The notes: a model not told the origin generated them from the sequence alone. Numbered from the stretch's first letter, positions 14,501-26,701 are shown. The stretch: DNA of 64,000 bases from Sporobolomyces roseus (GCA_016617785.1 JADILM010000010.1:434001-498000), one strand, 5' to 3'. Numbers and translations: made by a program.

Positions 14501-15132
14501 GTACGATGTAAATCAATGATCGTTTTCATGCAGAGTACGGCGTTCTCTTCGTTCTCGGTTCGTAAGAGGTGAAGGAGGAGGGAGATGAGGGATGGGGTGT
14601 ATTGTCGTAAAGGTTCGGCGTGTGGTAATCGTAACAAAACTTCAATCAAGAGTTTACGAAATTTCTATCTCAATCTCAAGATTTAGCTCTCTATCTCGTC
14701 GTGGTAGGAAGAGAGAGAAGGTGAGACATACGTTCTCTCCAGAGTTTCCAATCATTGAAGGTTTCGTTTCCTTCAAGATGTAAGTCACGGTAGGAACCAA
14801 TACTTCGAATAAACGAGGTAAATCGAGATCCTTCTGATGCATTTCGATCGTATCCCTCAATTCAGTCGCCAATGCATTCTTCGCTTTGATATCTACATCA
14901 AGCCAGCGAACCAGTTAAAGTTAGAGAGAGGTTGAACAAGTGAGAGAGTTGAGAACTAACCAGTTTCATTCGCTTTGAGTTTATCTGCAATGGCTTGAAA
15001 GTCTTGACCTGCCAGAGTTGAACCATGACCGAATGTACCAGGTAAGGTTTGTTGATTGGTTGTTGTTGAAGATGAAGGTCCAGCAGTTGAAGTTCTTCTC
15101 CCAGAGGAACTCGTCGAAGGCGGACCTGCCAT
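2534..15132 (-). CDS. TRA1: Tra1/TRRAP, PI3K-like pseudokinase subunit of SAGA and NuA4
   Basis: A single huge gene, start at 15132 and TAA at 2534-2536, broken by many short introns; I checked the first junctions (14961/14892 and 14732/14667) and they keep phase. Tra1 is the activator-binding scaffold of the SAGA and NuA4 histone acetyltransferase complexes. The N-terminal two thirds is helical HEAT-type repeat (long exon 10076-6564, 1170 residues). A FAT region follows near 6207-4900 ([17 protein letters not shown] is characteristic). A PI3K-like domain lies around 3700-2720, and a short FATC tail ends the protein ([17 protein letters not shown]). In the kinase-like part the catalytic loop and DFG-like positions are replaced by [18 protein letters not shown], as expected for a pseudokinase. 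A lysine/glutamate-rich acidic insertion sits at about 13190-12900, and a poly-Gly/Ser insertion near 14300. Confidence 0.93.
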
Positions 15133-15722
15133 AACTTGAGAGAAAGGGGCTCGGCTACTCCTTCAGTAGGTCGAGTCTCTGGAGGTGAAGAGGTGAAGTT
15201 GGATGTTCTAGGATGAAGTTGCGAGGGGAGAAAGAGAAAGTTGATTTCTCTGGCGGATTCGAGGTGAGACAACTCGCCTCTCTCCCTTCTCTCCCTTCTC
15301 CTCCCTTCATCTCGACCTGACAATCTTCGAAACTAGCTCTACGCTACTCAGCAGAATTGTAGCTTCGTCCTCGTGTTGGTCTCGCTCTTCTCCATGCCGT
15401 CAATCCTGATCTCGCTCATCTGGCCAAACACCACTCGATTTCTCTCTCAGCATCCCTCAGTAAGCTGTGGAAACTGGCTAGGGACCTACATCTATCTCTC
15501 GAGGGTCATTCGATCCAACGTATTCAGGCTCGGAGTGGTATAGCTTTTGCTTCGTCGCTGTCTCTCGCTTTCTCGCTTTCGCAGGTCACCCTCTCGCAAC
15601 AATATGAAGTCAAACCACAAATCGACTACAGCCCAAAAGAAGATTCTACGAACTACTATCCAAGTCTCCCTCTAACTTCCTCCAGCTTCCAAATCCCTAA
15701 CCGTGAATCCCAATCCAACGAG
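15133..15722. promoter_or_regulatory. TRA1: TRA1 upstream region
   Basis: About 590 bp between the TRA1 start and the stop of the next minus-strand gene. It must hold the TRA1 promoter and the 3' UTR of the upstream gene. Pyrimidine/purine-rich stretches (CTCTCT, TCGA-rich) are visible, but no defined motif or extra gene. Confidence 0.4.
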
Positions 15723-16468
15723 TCACTTTTCCTCCTTCTTCCCTCCTGATCCCCCAACGAATCCCTTGCACCTCTCGACAAACCCAACTCGGCCACTCTT
15801 TGCGGGTACGACAACAGATTGAACGAGATCAGGAGTCCTAGTTTTGATACGAGTCAAATCGTTCAAACCTCGCTCCTCCTCTTCGTCGTCGTGAGTCTCG
15901 ATGGGAACGGGACTGGATTGATCGGCAGAGGATAAGAAAGGGTCGAGGGAAACTCGAGTAGTAGATTCAGTTACCTATCACACTTTCATCGTACATCAGT
16001 ATTGAACCTTCAATGTGGGACAGAATGAAGGTAAATAGTAAAGACTCACTTTCTCTTCCTTGTCTTCCTCGTTGACTACCACCTCCTTCTTCCCACAGCC
16101 CTTCGTGAAATTCCTCTTACAACCCTCCTTACACTTGAAAGGCAAACACCTGATTCCTCGACCACAACGAACGTACCATTTCTCGTCGTCGTCGGAGGGG
16201 GATGAGGAGGTGGGATCGGATTTGACTGCTGGAGTCGAGGGGGTTGGGGGAGTTGAAGAGGAGGAGGAAGGAGAAGAGAACCGGATACACCAGATCCAGG
16301 TGGGGAGGGAACACCAGGGGAACATTCGGTTGAAAGGTGTGAAGGGAGAATAAGAAAAGTAAGGAGGGAAGGAAGAAGAAGATGGAGGGACGAGGAAAGT
16401 CGTCTGTTTTGTTGTGATGGAAAGTGTGTTGATTGGGAGAGTTGGAAGGTTGGAAACGAATTCTTCAC
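15723..16468 (-). CDS. Small cysteine-containing protein, probably secreted
   Basis: Unrecognised gene. I model the start at 16468, a short intron at about 16281-16220 (GTGTAT donor, CTCCAG acceptor, TTCAAC branch-like site), a second intron near 16046-15976, and the TGA at 15723-15725. The N-terminus has a long hydrophobic run (LHLLLPSLLTFLILPSHLS) that could be a signal peptide, although it begins about 27 residues in. The middle is acidic/Ser-rich (SSSPSDDDEKW) and then carries a cysteine cluster: WYVRCGRGIRCLPFKCKEGCKRNF followed by a further Cys in KGCGKK, five in all. The tail is DE-rich and ends CKGFVGGSGGKKEEK. An alternative start at 16325 (no first intron) would remove the hydrophobic run. 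The cluster is read directly; secretion is inference. Confidence 0.45.
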
Positions 16469-17008
16469 GACTAAGAAAAAGGTTTTCGTCCTTCGCGACG
16501 AAGCTCTATAAGAGAGCCCCGAGATCTCGATGAATTCGCGCTACGGATGATCGGAAGCTTGCGTGCCTCGCATTCGTCGTAGTAGCGTGCGAGAACGGCA
16601 GCTTCGCTACAAAATCGTAAGTTGCAAAAAATGAAAGTTGTCTCTCTACGAATCCACAGCCCGTTTCGCCGCGGCCTTGACGATCAATCTTTGACAGGCT
16701 CATACGAGATCGTATGATGGTCGTACCCCTTTAGATTCGACGAAGAAAGCTTGCGAAATCTTCTGGCACGACTCACTGGATTTCATTTTTCCTTTTCATC
16801 ATTTTCCTATCATCTTCATACCACACCGGCCCAGTTCTCAATACCCTCTAGCTACCCTCACGAACCCCAATAAGCCTCGACATCCCTCCGGAAGCGCTCA
16901 ATCAGCTCTCATCACTCAGAATTCGCTCATCAAACAAAGAGAATTTCAACAGCAATCATCCATCGACAAGAGGATCTTCTAGTCGGGAGGAAGTAGCAGA
17001 GAGAAGAC
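16469..17008. promoter_or_regulatory. Divergent promoter region with a perfect 8-2-8 palindrome
   Basis: 540 bp between the minus-strand cysteine-containing gene and MDM34. At 16700-16717 there is a perfect inverted repeat (TCATACGA, GA spacer, TCGTATGA). The last 200 bp before MDM34 are pyrimidine-rich, as upstream of many genes in this window. No coding potential recognised. Confidence 0.45.
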
Positions 17009-19825
17009 ATGTCGTTCAATTTCGAATGGCCAGAGTTCAGTGAAGACTTCTACACGGATGCGAGAGAGATGCTCGCTCAGGTGAGCGTTTCCCTTTCCTT
17101 TCATCTCCCTCATTGAGGGGTTGTCCTGCAGTAGAGGCTCTGAACTGATAGAGTGATGCGCTTGATTGAGTAGGCATTGAATAAAGGTCAGAAACCTCCA
17201 ATAATCGCAGATCGGATAGAAGTCAAAGAGTTGAACATGGGTACAATAGTACGTTTCACGATTCAATCTCAGTCTATGCAAGAATCAAAAGCTGAGGTGC
17301 AGGTCTTCGGAATGTAGCCTCCCGAACTTGAAATTCTCGAAATTGGTGATTTATCGACAGACAGGTTCAGAGGAATCTTTCGATTGACTTACTCTGGAGA
17401 TGCTTACATTGTGTTGCAAACGAAAGTACAAGTGAGTCTTCTCTCTCAACCCTTTCCCTTCTACTTGATTCTTGTTCACTCGCTCATCAATCCGCTTGAA
17501 ATTTCCAAGGCGAATCCTCTCAATGTCCCTCGACCCTCTCTCGACATTCTCGGTTCCCCTCGTATCCTATTCGCAGCGGCACCTCTCGTAGTCCCCATGA
17601 CACTCCGACTATCATCCCTCTCCCTCCGCGCGATCGTCGTCCTAGTCGTCTCTCGCCAAAAAGGGATCACCTTGGTCTTCAAAAACGACCCGTTAGAATC
17701 AGTAGACGTTTCTTCTTCTTTCGACGGGGTCGAGTCGGTTGCCGGGTTCATTCAGAGAGAGATAGAAGCACAGTTGAGGGAAGCGTTCAGGAGTGATTTA
17801 CCTAGTGTCATTCATAGATTGAGTCAGAAATGGTTGAGTGGTGAAGTGAAGAGTGCGGGAGAAGGTACGGCGAATTTGGGCAAGAAAGCGGCGAGAGTTG
17901 GATTGGCCGCGGGGTTCGAGAAGGATGCGAAGATTGAAACGAGGACGGCTTATGTTGGTGGAGGAGAGGGAGGGGTTGCGAGTCAAGGATTGGGAGGAGC
18001 GAGAGGGGGAGGAAGAGGAATCACGAGGAATATGAATGCACCTGCGAGTGAGATGGGAGAAAGTGTAGAATTGGCTTCACAGCCTGATTCAACTTGGTCG
18101 ACAAATCGTTCGACTAATGGAGGAGGAGGAGGAGGTTCTTTCGGTCGATCTCCTTCGATGAGAGGTAGAGCAGGTTCAACTTCTTCACCTGCACTCCGAC
18201 ATGATCAACTCGATTCGGTACCCGAATCTATCGAAGCTTATGATCCTACATATGGATTACGACCCGATTCGATTCCTCACCATGCTGGATTCGCCGATTA
18301 TCAACGACTCGTCAAAGCTGGATCCTCAAAGAGAGGGTTGGGAGATGTGTTGGAAGACGAAGGAGGAGAAGCGGATGAGGCAGATCAAGGAGGAACGTAT
18401 GGTCACCCTCGAACAGGGGATGGATCGTTCGATTTCGATATGATTGGGTTGAGGGATTTAGTCGAAGATGATGATCACGCTCCTTTACCGAGATGGAATG
18501 GTTCGACCACGTCAGAATACGGTCGACCTCATCCTTTGCCAAGGCAACCGACAGTACGACAATCTCAGTTTGAAACGATTCCAGCAGTAGGAGGAGGAAC
18601 GATTACTCGACCTCGAGTCTTTCACACTCAATCTCAGATGAGAATGAGAACGGATTCGACTGGGTCATTATCTGCTCACGGGAGTCCATCTTCAACTACC
18701 GCTCGAAGTGCTGGAGGAGGATCAGCAGCATCCACGGTCGGATTAGGTCGAGCCGCGAACTTTGCGAGATCGGCTTCGCTCAATCGAATGCCGACCGTCG
18801 CACTCGATGGACGAGAAGACTACTTTGCTGCTCCTGCAGCCATAGGAGGTGGTTCCGTCGCTTCGACTCCTCGGTTCCCTTTCCCTCGCTACCCTCACGC
18901 TCCCCCTCCCGCTTACTCTGCAGGTTCAACCGCTCCTCCTTCACTCCCTCGAAACCAATCCATGCCCAATTTCAATCGGTATCAATCTCAAAACGCGATC
19001 CATCGTTCGAATCTCTCATGGCAACTCTCAGCTTCGTCAACTTCGAACGATGCGGCATCCTCCCGCTTCCCACCTCAGTACGCCTCATCCTCGACCGCCT
19101 CCCCTCAAACAGCTCTCACAACCCCCATGTCCTCTCCTACTCGCAACCTGAAACCTTTACCGACAGAAGGAGATTCACTCTCCTTCACTCGACCGTCTCC
19201 CGTCGATTTGTTGTCAAGATCCCCTTCTTCCGTACTCAACACTTCATTCCTCGACGAAGAACATCTCCCAATAACTCTCAATCCAGGAGCAAACGATTCT
19301 TGTGCTCATCTGAAAACCCTCTCTTCGACGAATCAAACCTTGTCACCATTCACGAGAGAGAACGAACTCGTTATGGCTCGGAGCAGTCCTCGTCCACTCA
19401 CACCCTCAGGAGGAGGAGGAGGAGGAAGGCTAGCTCCTACAGCGCTACTGGCAGCATCAGGAGGAAGAGTCTTGTTGAACGATACGAACCCTCAACCTTC
19501 CGTCGTCAAAGCCACACGAAAACGTCTTCACCGTATAGGTTCTGCTAAACCCGCCGCTCCCTCCTCCTCTGCATCCTCTAAAGCACCTTCTTCGCTCTAC
19601 TCTCCCTCACCCGCGATCTCTCGTCGACACTCTTATCAACCCTCACCAATTTCAGCATCGGTTCCAAACGCTCATAGGAAAATGCCTAGTCTTTCGGGAT
19701 CCGTAGGGGTTGGAGTAGGGATGATGGGGAGAGGTAGTAGAGCTCCTAGTGAGTTGAGTGACTACTTCCCGAGTAGTGGAAGTGGGGCGAGGGAGATGTT
19801 GAGTAGGTTGAAGTTATCCGGCTAA
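17009..19825 (+). CDS. MDM34: Mdm34, ERMES complex SMP-domain protein
   Basis: Four exons: 17009-17080, 17174-17248, 17318-17431 and 17510-19825, all joined in phase 0, giving about 858 residues. The start (MSFNFEWPEFSEDFYTDA) is the typical Mdm34 N-terminus. The first ~190 residues form the SMP lipid-binding fold: PPIIADRIEVKEL, PPELEILEIGDLS, FRGIFRLTYSGDAYIVLQT, ANPLNVPRPS, ending near residue 215. Mdm34 is the mitochondrial outer-membrane component of ERMES, which tethers ER to mitochondria with Mmm1, Mdm10 and Mdm12 and moves phospholipids. The remaining ~640 residues in one exon are low-complexity (Ser, Pro, Gly-rich, several poly-Gly runs), so the protein is longer than yeast Mdm34, which is under 500 residues. 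The exon models are self-consistent. Confidence 0.9.
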
Positions 19826-19997
19826 TGACCTCGTGAGGCGATTGATGTACCCGTTTGTTACTCTTCTGTTGTTGCATCCATATACCTCTTGCATATCGAC
19901 ACTTTTGCGCGCTCTTCGAGATGGTATGACTCTGCGAAGAGAGGCAAATCAGCGAGAAGCTTCTGTTTCGTTTCCTTTTCATTTCTCATCTCTCAAT

Positions 19998-21143
19998 ATG
20001 GCTTCTAATACTCAAACAACTACTACAACTACTCAACAATGGATCTTGAACAAGTATTCGAGGTCTCGCACTGCTCCTGATCCCCCAGTCAAACGACAAA
20101 AGTTGACAGAGATCAAAGACAAGAACGCTTCGAAACAAGCAGGGAAGCAAGAGTTTGATCATTTGTGAGTCAAGCAAGAGTCTATCTGATGCTTTGATCA
20201 ACTCGAGCTTCTTGTTTACAGCGTTCAACCTCAATTATCGCTTCGATTGGAAACTACTCGATCGAAACCTCTCTCTACTGCTTCTGATGCACTCTCTACG
20301 ACCCATTCGATGCTCCTGAGTGTCTGCTATGATCCACACTATACCTCTCACCAGCGTTCCGAACCGTTCATCCTCGATTCATTCGATTTAATGTCTTTCT
20401 CGACTTCTCTCATTCGCTCTCACTGTCCACCGGACGAACTCCCACTCAAAGGAGTTTTCAAAGATGAGATTGTCGGACTGAGGTATCTCTCGGTCGATGA
20501 GATGAGTGGGAAGAGTGAGTTCAAGAGAGCTCAATTCAAGTTTGAGGGAAAGGAAGAGAGGGAACGATTCATGGGCAGTGTCAAGGGAATCATTCCTTTC
20601 AAGTTGGCAGAGAGTTCGACAAAGACTACTTATACGGCAGAGACGAATGTGCTACCTCCTCCTCCTCAAGGGAGATCGACGGGACAGACGAGAAGGAATC
20701 GAAAATCGACAACAGCGAGCAACACTCAACAGCGGATCGGATTGAATTCTGATGTTGCTTCACACCCATTCTATACTGATCAGTCGCAACAACCTTCGAG
20801 CTCGCAACACGCGCATTACGATTTGCACTTCGCTCAGCCCTCTCCCTTCCTCCCTCCTCCTCCTCCTCCTCAGCAGCCCTCACAATTCGCCTCACAATCC
20901 CTCCCACCTCTACCTCAACGCACTTCCTCGACTCTCCCTCTCCCGCCCCATCTCGTCTCTCATCTTCCTCGACTCGCATCAGCTCAAACACAATCGATCG
21001 AAAGGAACGAGCAAGGTACTCCTTCGCAAGCGTTACTGAGAATGGATGAGCAGCAGTTTCGAGAATTGCTGGGAGAGTGTTTGTTCGAAGATGGATTCGA
21101 GGAATTGATCGAGAGAGTCAGAGGGAGTTTGGAGTTGAAGTAG
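19998..21143 (+). CDS. Rec114-like meiotic recombination protein, copy A
   Basis: Two exons: 19998-20164 and 20222-21143 (GTGAGT donor, TTTACAG acceptor). Architecture: a short N-terminal motif after a Thr/Gln run (WILNKYSRS), a folded N-terminal region of ~190 residues, a disordered Pro/Gln/Ser-rich middle, and a conserved C-terminal amphipathic helix (FEDGFEELIERVRGSLELK, ending at the stop). This resembles Rec114: an N-terminal motif of the form W-x-L-x-[RK]-Y-x-R, a PH-like domain, a disordered linker and a C-terminal helix that dimerises and binds Mei4. Rec114 works with Mei4 and Mer2 to license Spo11 double-strand breaks. Assignment is by motif and layout only. A close paralog lies in inverted orientation at 33707-32566; the two share most N-terminal residues and the intron site. 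Confidence 0.55.
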
Positions 21144-21382
21144 ACGAGAATCAAGAGGAAATCCAACGATTTCTTCTCGAGAAACGAAAGATGTTTGATT
21201 GTCAGAATTTTTCGCGCTTTCATAATATGAAGAGAAGAGTCACCTACTCTCAGATCGGTCAAAGCGAGAGTCATTCGAAAAAAGTTTGTGTCTACTCTGC
21301 GAAGATTCGGAAAAGTCGAAATGATTCCTTCGGCTTTCTTCCTCCACTCCTCCAACTTCTCACTCATTTCCGATCCCCATAT

Positions 21383-23314
21383 ATGGCAGGCGATAGTACC
21401 CCTCCAGCAGTGACCGAGGTACGCTCCTCCCTCTTTTGCTTGATCTTTGAATCGCTCGAGGTGTTGACTGATCCTCATCATCTCATCTCGCATCCGTCTC
21501 GCCTGTACGCGATCTCTAGCTCAAAGCAGTCACTAGTAGGCAATTAGAAGGTCACCTCGGCCACCTGTCTCCTCAACAACAGAGCACTCTGAACGAGTTC
21601 AGAAAGAAATTGGAATCGAATGGTTACTACTCTTCAACGGGTGGAGAGAAGGGACAGCCTAGTCATGATGATGTTACACTAGTGTAAGCTCGCCACTTCT
21701 CAAGATTGTGCGATCCAAAGTGAAAGTTCGTTAGCTCACTCGACCCTCGCGCCTCCCATCACTTCACTTCCTCAATCAGTCGTTTCCTCCGAGCGCGCAA
21801 ATTCGATTTGAACGGAGCCTACACGCAATTCACTTCAGCCGAAGATTGGAGGAAATCGAACAACGTTGATGAACTATACGATTCATTCCCTTTGGACGAA
21901 TTCAATCTTGCTGCTGAACTTTACCCTCAATGGACTGGGAGGAGGGATAAGACAGGGTTACCCGTGTACGTGTATAAAGTGGGCAATTTGGAGAAGAAGA
22001 AGACGGACGAGTATGTGAAGAAACCGGAGAGATTGAATCCTAGAATGATAGCACTCTATGAGGTGAGTTTCTCAAGCTTTGGCTCGAATGTGATGCGTGA
22101 GAACGAAACTGATGAGCAAGAAGTGTGATATAGCATATGGTTCAGTTCGTTCTGCCTTTGTGTTCGGATATCCCTCATGAACACGAAGAGACTCCAGTTT
22201 CAGGTTGCGCAACTAGTCAGTCTTTCTACTTTTCCATCTTCCCTCACCGATCGAACTGACGCCTTTCTCACATTATCGCAGTCGTCGATATCTCGAATGT
22301 ATCGTTGATGAGGTTCTGGCAGTTGAAGGGACATATGCAAAGAGCTTCTGCACTCGCTTCTGCGAATTATGCAGAAACTCTCGGAGCGTACGGATGAGTT
22401 CTCTTATCTATCCATTCCGATCGTTTGCTGATAGCCAAACAACGCTCTTCCGTAGGATCTATTTGGTTGGAGCACCGAATTTCTTCTCCACTGTTTGGGG
22501 ATGGGTCAAGAACTGGTGTAAGTCCACTTGCTCTGGATTGGACTCTCCCAGGCTTTGCTGACTCGATCGACTAATCGCAGTCGACCCTGGAACTGTCGAA
22601 AAGATCTTTATCCTCCCCTCTCATTCAGTCCTCGCAACTCTCTCAACTCACATCGACCCTTCCGCAATTCCCTCTGAATTCGGTGGATCCCTCGATTGGG
22701 CCTATGGAGCTCCCACTCCAAACCTCGACGATGCAGCGAAAGAAATGTTGGGATTGGAAGAAATTCCCGCAGGCCCGGTCAGGTGGAAAGGGAAAGAACA
22801 AGGAGTCGTTCTGAAGGGTGCAGGGAGGGATGCGGAGGTTGAGAAGAAGATTGAGGAGAAGTTAGAGGAGAGGAGGAGTGCGAGGAATAGTCCTGCGTCG
22901 AGCTCACCGAGGGAGGAGCCCGAGAAGGAGGAGGAGGAGAGGTTCGAAACGCCTACTACTGGATCAGCGACCGAGACTCCGAGCGTCGTTCCTTCAACCC
23001 CTCAAACTAACCTTACGACTTCGACTGAGCCCGCACCGGAATCACCAGTCGTCGACAATGCTACCAATGCACCAGATTCGACTTTGATTTCGAACGCACC
23101 TCCTCCTGTCGGAATGGCAGGTCTTCCTGTTGCTCTCGGTACTGCTGCAACACCAACCGTGACTCATGTAACTTCGACATCATCGGCATCTGAATCTCAA
23201 GAGAGGAAGGAGGGAGAGGGAGAGGAGGAACACAACATCAAAGTTGCGGCGAGGGAGAATCCTGCTGCTCCAGTCAAAGATCTCGCTGCCGCTCTCGAAG
23301 GGACCACACTCTAG
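21383..23314 (+). CDS. Sec14-type CRAL-TRIO phosphatidylinositol transfer protein
   Basis: Seven or so exons; start at 21383, exon 2 from 21520 (acceptor CTCTAG chosen because it alone keeps phase 0), stop TAG at 23312-23314. The CRAL-TRIO N-terminal helical region reads QLEGHLGHLSPQQQSTLNEF and RFLRARKFDLNGAY. The lipid-binding domain follows: GRRDKTGLPVYVYKVG, VVDISNVSLMRFWQLKGHM, LGAIYLVGAPNFFSTVWGWVKNW, FDPGTVEKIFIL, and a PSEFGGSLDW-type ending. These match Sec14-like proteins, which exchange phosphatidylinositol and phosphatidylcholine between membranes and support Golgi secretion. An Ala/Glu/Thr-rich, probably disordered tail of ~190 residues follows. Which of the several fungal Sec14 paralogs this is cannot be settled here. 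Confidence 0.85.
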
Positions 23315-23586
23315 ACGACGACTCGATTCCCTTCCTTGATTCGATCTATACCCTTTACACCTTACTCTTGCACGATTTTAGAGCCTCAATATTTTCTTTC
23401 GTTCGTTCTCTCGTTACTCTACCTTAATTATCTTCTTCCCATCTTCCATCCATCTGCATTATCACGACTGTATTGCATCGTTCCCTATTGCGAATCATCG
23501 CTTGAGAATCTTGTCGGCTCAACTTGCGAAATTTGTTCCCTCCTTTCTCTCTCCTCCACTTGCCATCTTCCGCCTCTATTCTCACC

Positions 23587-26532
23587 ATGTCAGACTCCCC
23601 ATCCTTCACGATCAAGAAACGGAAAGCACCCCGAGCGTCCACTTCGAAACTGTCGTTCGGTGGAGCAGGAGAACAAGATCAAGATGAATCAACCTCGACT
23701 CTCAACAACACGACAGGAGAAGAAGAGGGTAGTGCTGTGGTGATTAGGAATAGGGGGAAGAAGACTCCGAGTGGTCGAGTCAAGGATAGAGAGGGTGCTG
23801 GTGGAAAGAAGTCGGCATTCGGATCAACTTCAATCGTGAGTCTCCTCTCTTGCTACTCAGCCAACTAAGCGAAGGCTGATACAACTTGGTGGTCTCACAG
23901 GACATGGACCTTGATGACTCGGAAGGTCCACCAACCGTAATCAAACGTTCTTCATCCTTCGCATCCACTCCTAAACGAGGCTTAGCACGCCCAAATCTCC
24001 TCTCCCAATCTTCTACTACCTCTCTACCACCCACACCCTCTACAACGACCGAGAGAACATCGGGAGAAAGATCGGTTTATTCAAAAGAGTATTTAGACGA
24101 ATTGAAGAACTCGCAATTGGTTGCTCCTAAGCCGACGTTGGTTAAGGAGGATACAGGGGATGGGTACGATGAATTGACCATGAGTAAATTTGGGTCAGGT
24201 CAGCTGGATGGTAAAAATTTCACTTTTCTTTAGATTTCGAAATGCTGTACGCTGATCGATGGAATCAGTAGACGCAGTTTCAATGATCCCTACATCTAAT
24301 GCTATCACTCAAGCAAGACAACGTCGAGAAGAACTACGCAAGACCGGCTTCTCCTCAAGCGGAACGAACGATGGATTCATTTCACTCGACGTAGGATTCG
24401 CGAACAAAGGCGGCGACTCTCGATTAGTACGAGAAGAAGATGAGTTAGGGGATGGAGATGAAGATCTCGCTGCGTATACAGGATCAATGGAGAAGGTACC
24501 GTTGGGGAAAAAGGCGAATAAAGAAGCGGCGAGGAAATTGAGGGGTGAAATGGGGGAGATGATTGAGGAGGTTGAAGGGGATGTTAGTGAAGAGGACGAG
24601 GAGATGAGGAGGTGGGAAGAGGCACAGATTAGGAGAGGCGGTGATGGAGCCAAGAGGGAGAGTGCGAAGAAATCTGGAACGGCGAAGAAGAGTTATCGAC
24701 CTGCACCGAGTGAGTCGCTATCTCGCTATAAATCAGCATTTTGCCCCAATACGACAGTACTGATGTATTCTTGATTGGCTCACAGTACCGCGGTCAACGA
24801 CTCTCCCTTCTCTATCCGCTGTCACCTCTCGCCTCTCCCTTTCCCTCTCCACTCTTCAATCCTCTCATTCACTCGATGCCGCCTCTCTCTCCCACTTTAC
24901 TCACGAGCGTCAAGATCTAGACAAACAAGAGTCTGAGTTACGGACAGAGGCAGAAAAAGTCGAGAAGAAATCTCGATGGTTTCAGGAATTCAAGGAAACG
25001 GTTGAGGATTGGGCTGCATTCTTGGATGAGAAAGTGAGTCCTCACTCTATCTCTCTCCTCAATTGCCAGAGATAGGCTGACAATGGAGTGTGTGTGAAGT
25101 TCCCTCAACTTGAAAAGATTGAACGAGAATACCTCAATATTCAGAAAGAACGCTATGAGATCGTCGCACGTCGAAGACTCGCAGATGATTCAGACGATGT
25201 TGCACTCTTTACTGGATCTTCGGTACCCTCCGACATGACCTCTCTCACTCGCCTCCCCGATCCATCCGAAGAAGACGAAACAATGACAACAAACTCTGAA
25301 GAACTCGAACCACGTTCCATTCTCCGCACAACTCGACGAGCCGAACGCGAACGCCGCTACCTCGAGACCTCCTCTTCCTCTACTTCCTCCTCCTACCCCG
25401 ACGCGCTCGCCGACGCAGGTTACATCTCTGATTCCTCTCTCACTTCGGGCGATTCCTCCGACTTGTCAATAGCTCTCTCCTCCTTACACGAGTCTTTGTC
25501 GTCTTTGTTCTCAGATGTCAAAGTGGATGATTATCGGGATCCTAATTTGGCGATTCGAGGCAAATTTGAGGAGTGGAGGAGGGAGTATGGCGAGGAGTAT
25601 GGGACGTTGTATGGTGGATTGGGATTGGTGGGAGTTTGGGAGTTTTGGGCGAGAGTGGAAATGGCGGGATGGAACCCATTCGAGGTGAGCTGACAATGTT
25701 GTTTGAGAAAGAGATGCGAGAATTAAGCTGATTTCTCAATCGACCTGGTCCATTCACAGATTGAACAATTACCTTCGACTCCTTCCGACTTGTCTCAATA
25801 TGCATGGCATCAAGCGCTCTCTTCATACGGCCATCACTCTCACTCTCACCACTCGGACGAAGAAGATTCCGAAGAACCCCCTCCAGATGAATCGACAGAA
25901 GTTCTCAACGCCCTAGTCACATCCGTCGTAATCCCCCGACTCTCTCAACTCGCAAAAGAATCCTACGACCCCCTCAGCTCGAAACAAACAGTGAGCGCTT
26001 TGAAATTGGTCGATGAGATTAGTTATTCCGTCGAACGAGATTCACCTCGATTCGAAGTAAGTCCCTCCTCTACCCCTTCCTTCAAAATAACGAAGCTAAT
26101 CTTAAGTGCTTACAGGGTTTAATTCAATCCTTCCTTCATCGCCTACGGGTACAAATCTCGATCTCCCAAAAACTACTCCTCCCTCATCTGGAACGCCTCT
26201 CACTCCCTTCCCTCTCCTACGATCCGTCTACTTTTCTCGCTCGCTCTCGCTTCCTCTCTCGCCAACTGAAACTCTTGAGAACTTGTATGAGGTGGAGGAG
26301 ATTCATGAGATCTTTGAGGATTCCCTTAGTGGACGAGGAGTTGCCGGCGAATGGGGAAGGGTTCGATGAATTAGTACTGAGGGAATTGGTAGGGAAAGTT
26401 ATGATACCACTTGTCGAAGTGAGTTGGAGTACGGGTCAAGGGGAAACGATTGCGAAGAAGGTTTTGGAAGTGTTACCGAAAGATGTGAATCCTGCTTTGA
26501 GGAGGAAATTGGAGGGAGAGGGGGTCAGATAA
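23587..26532 (+). CDS. GCFC-domain protein (PAXBP1/GCFC2-like, splicing associated)
   Basis: Multi-exon gene, ATG at 23587 and TAA at 26530-26532. Order of features: a basic/Ser-rich N-terminus (FTIKKRKAPRAS), the conserved segment YSKEYLDELKNSQ, an acidic middle with KKANKEAARKLRGE, then a coiled segment (LSHFTHERQDLDKQESEL, FQEFKETVEDWAAFLDEK, FPQLEKIEREYLNIQKER). The GCFC region follows, with WEFWARVEMAGWNPFE and a helical C-terminal end (VLPKDVNPALRRKL). This order matches GC-rich sequence DNA-binding factor / PAXBP1 homologs, which are now linked to spliceosome disassembly with the Ntr1/TFIP11 helicase partner rather than to DNA binding. Introns near 23836-23900, 24206-24270, 24710-24785, 25033-25100, 25684-25760 and 26056-26116 are inferred from splice signals and frame. 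Confidence 0.75.
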
Positions 26533-26701
26533 GTAAAACGTGGATGAGCTATGTCGTGTTGTTCAGTAAATAGAGATGTTGGGGTTTTAATCGATCAACA
26601 CGAATGAATGTATGCTCTCTCTTGTTGAGATAGCGAGAGATAGCGCGCGCAACGCGGCAACCTCCTGACTCTTTCATCTTTCCTTCACTCTTGACCGATC
26701 T

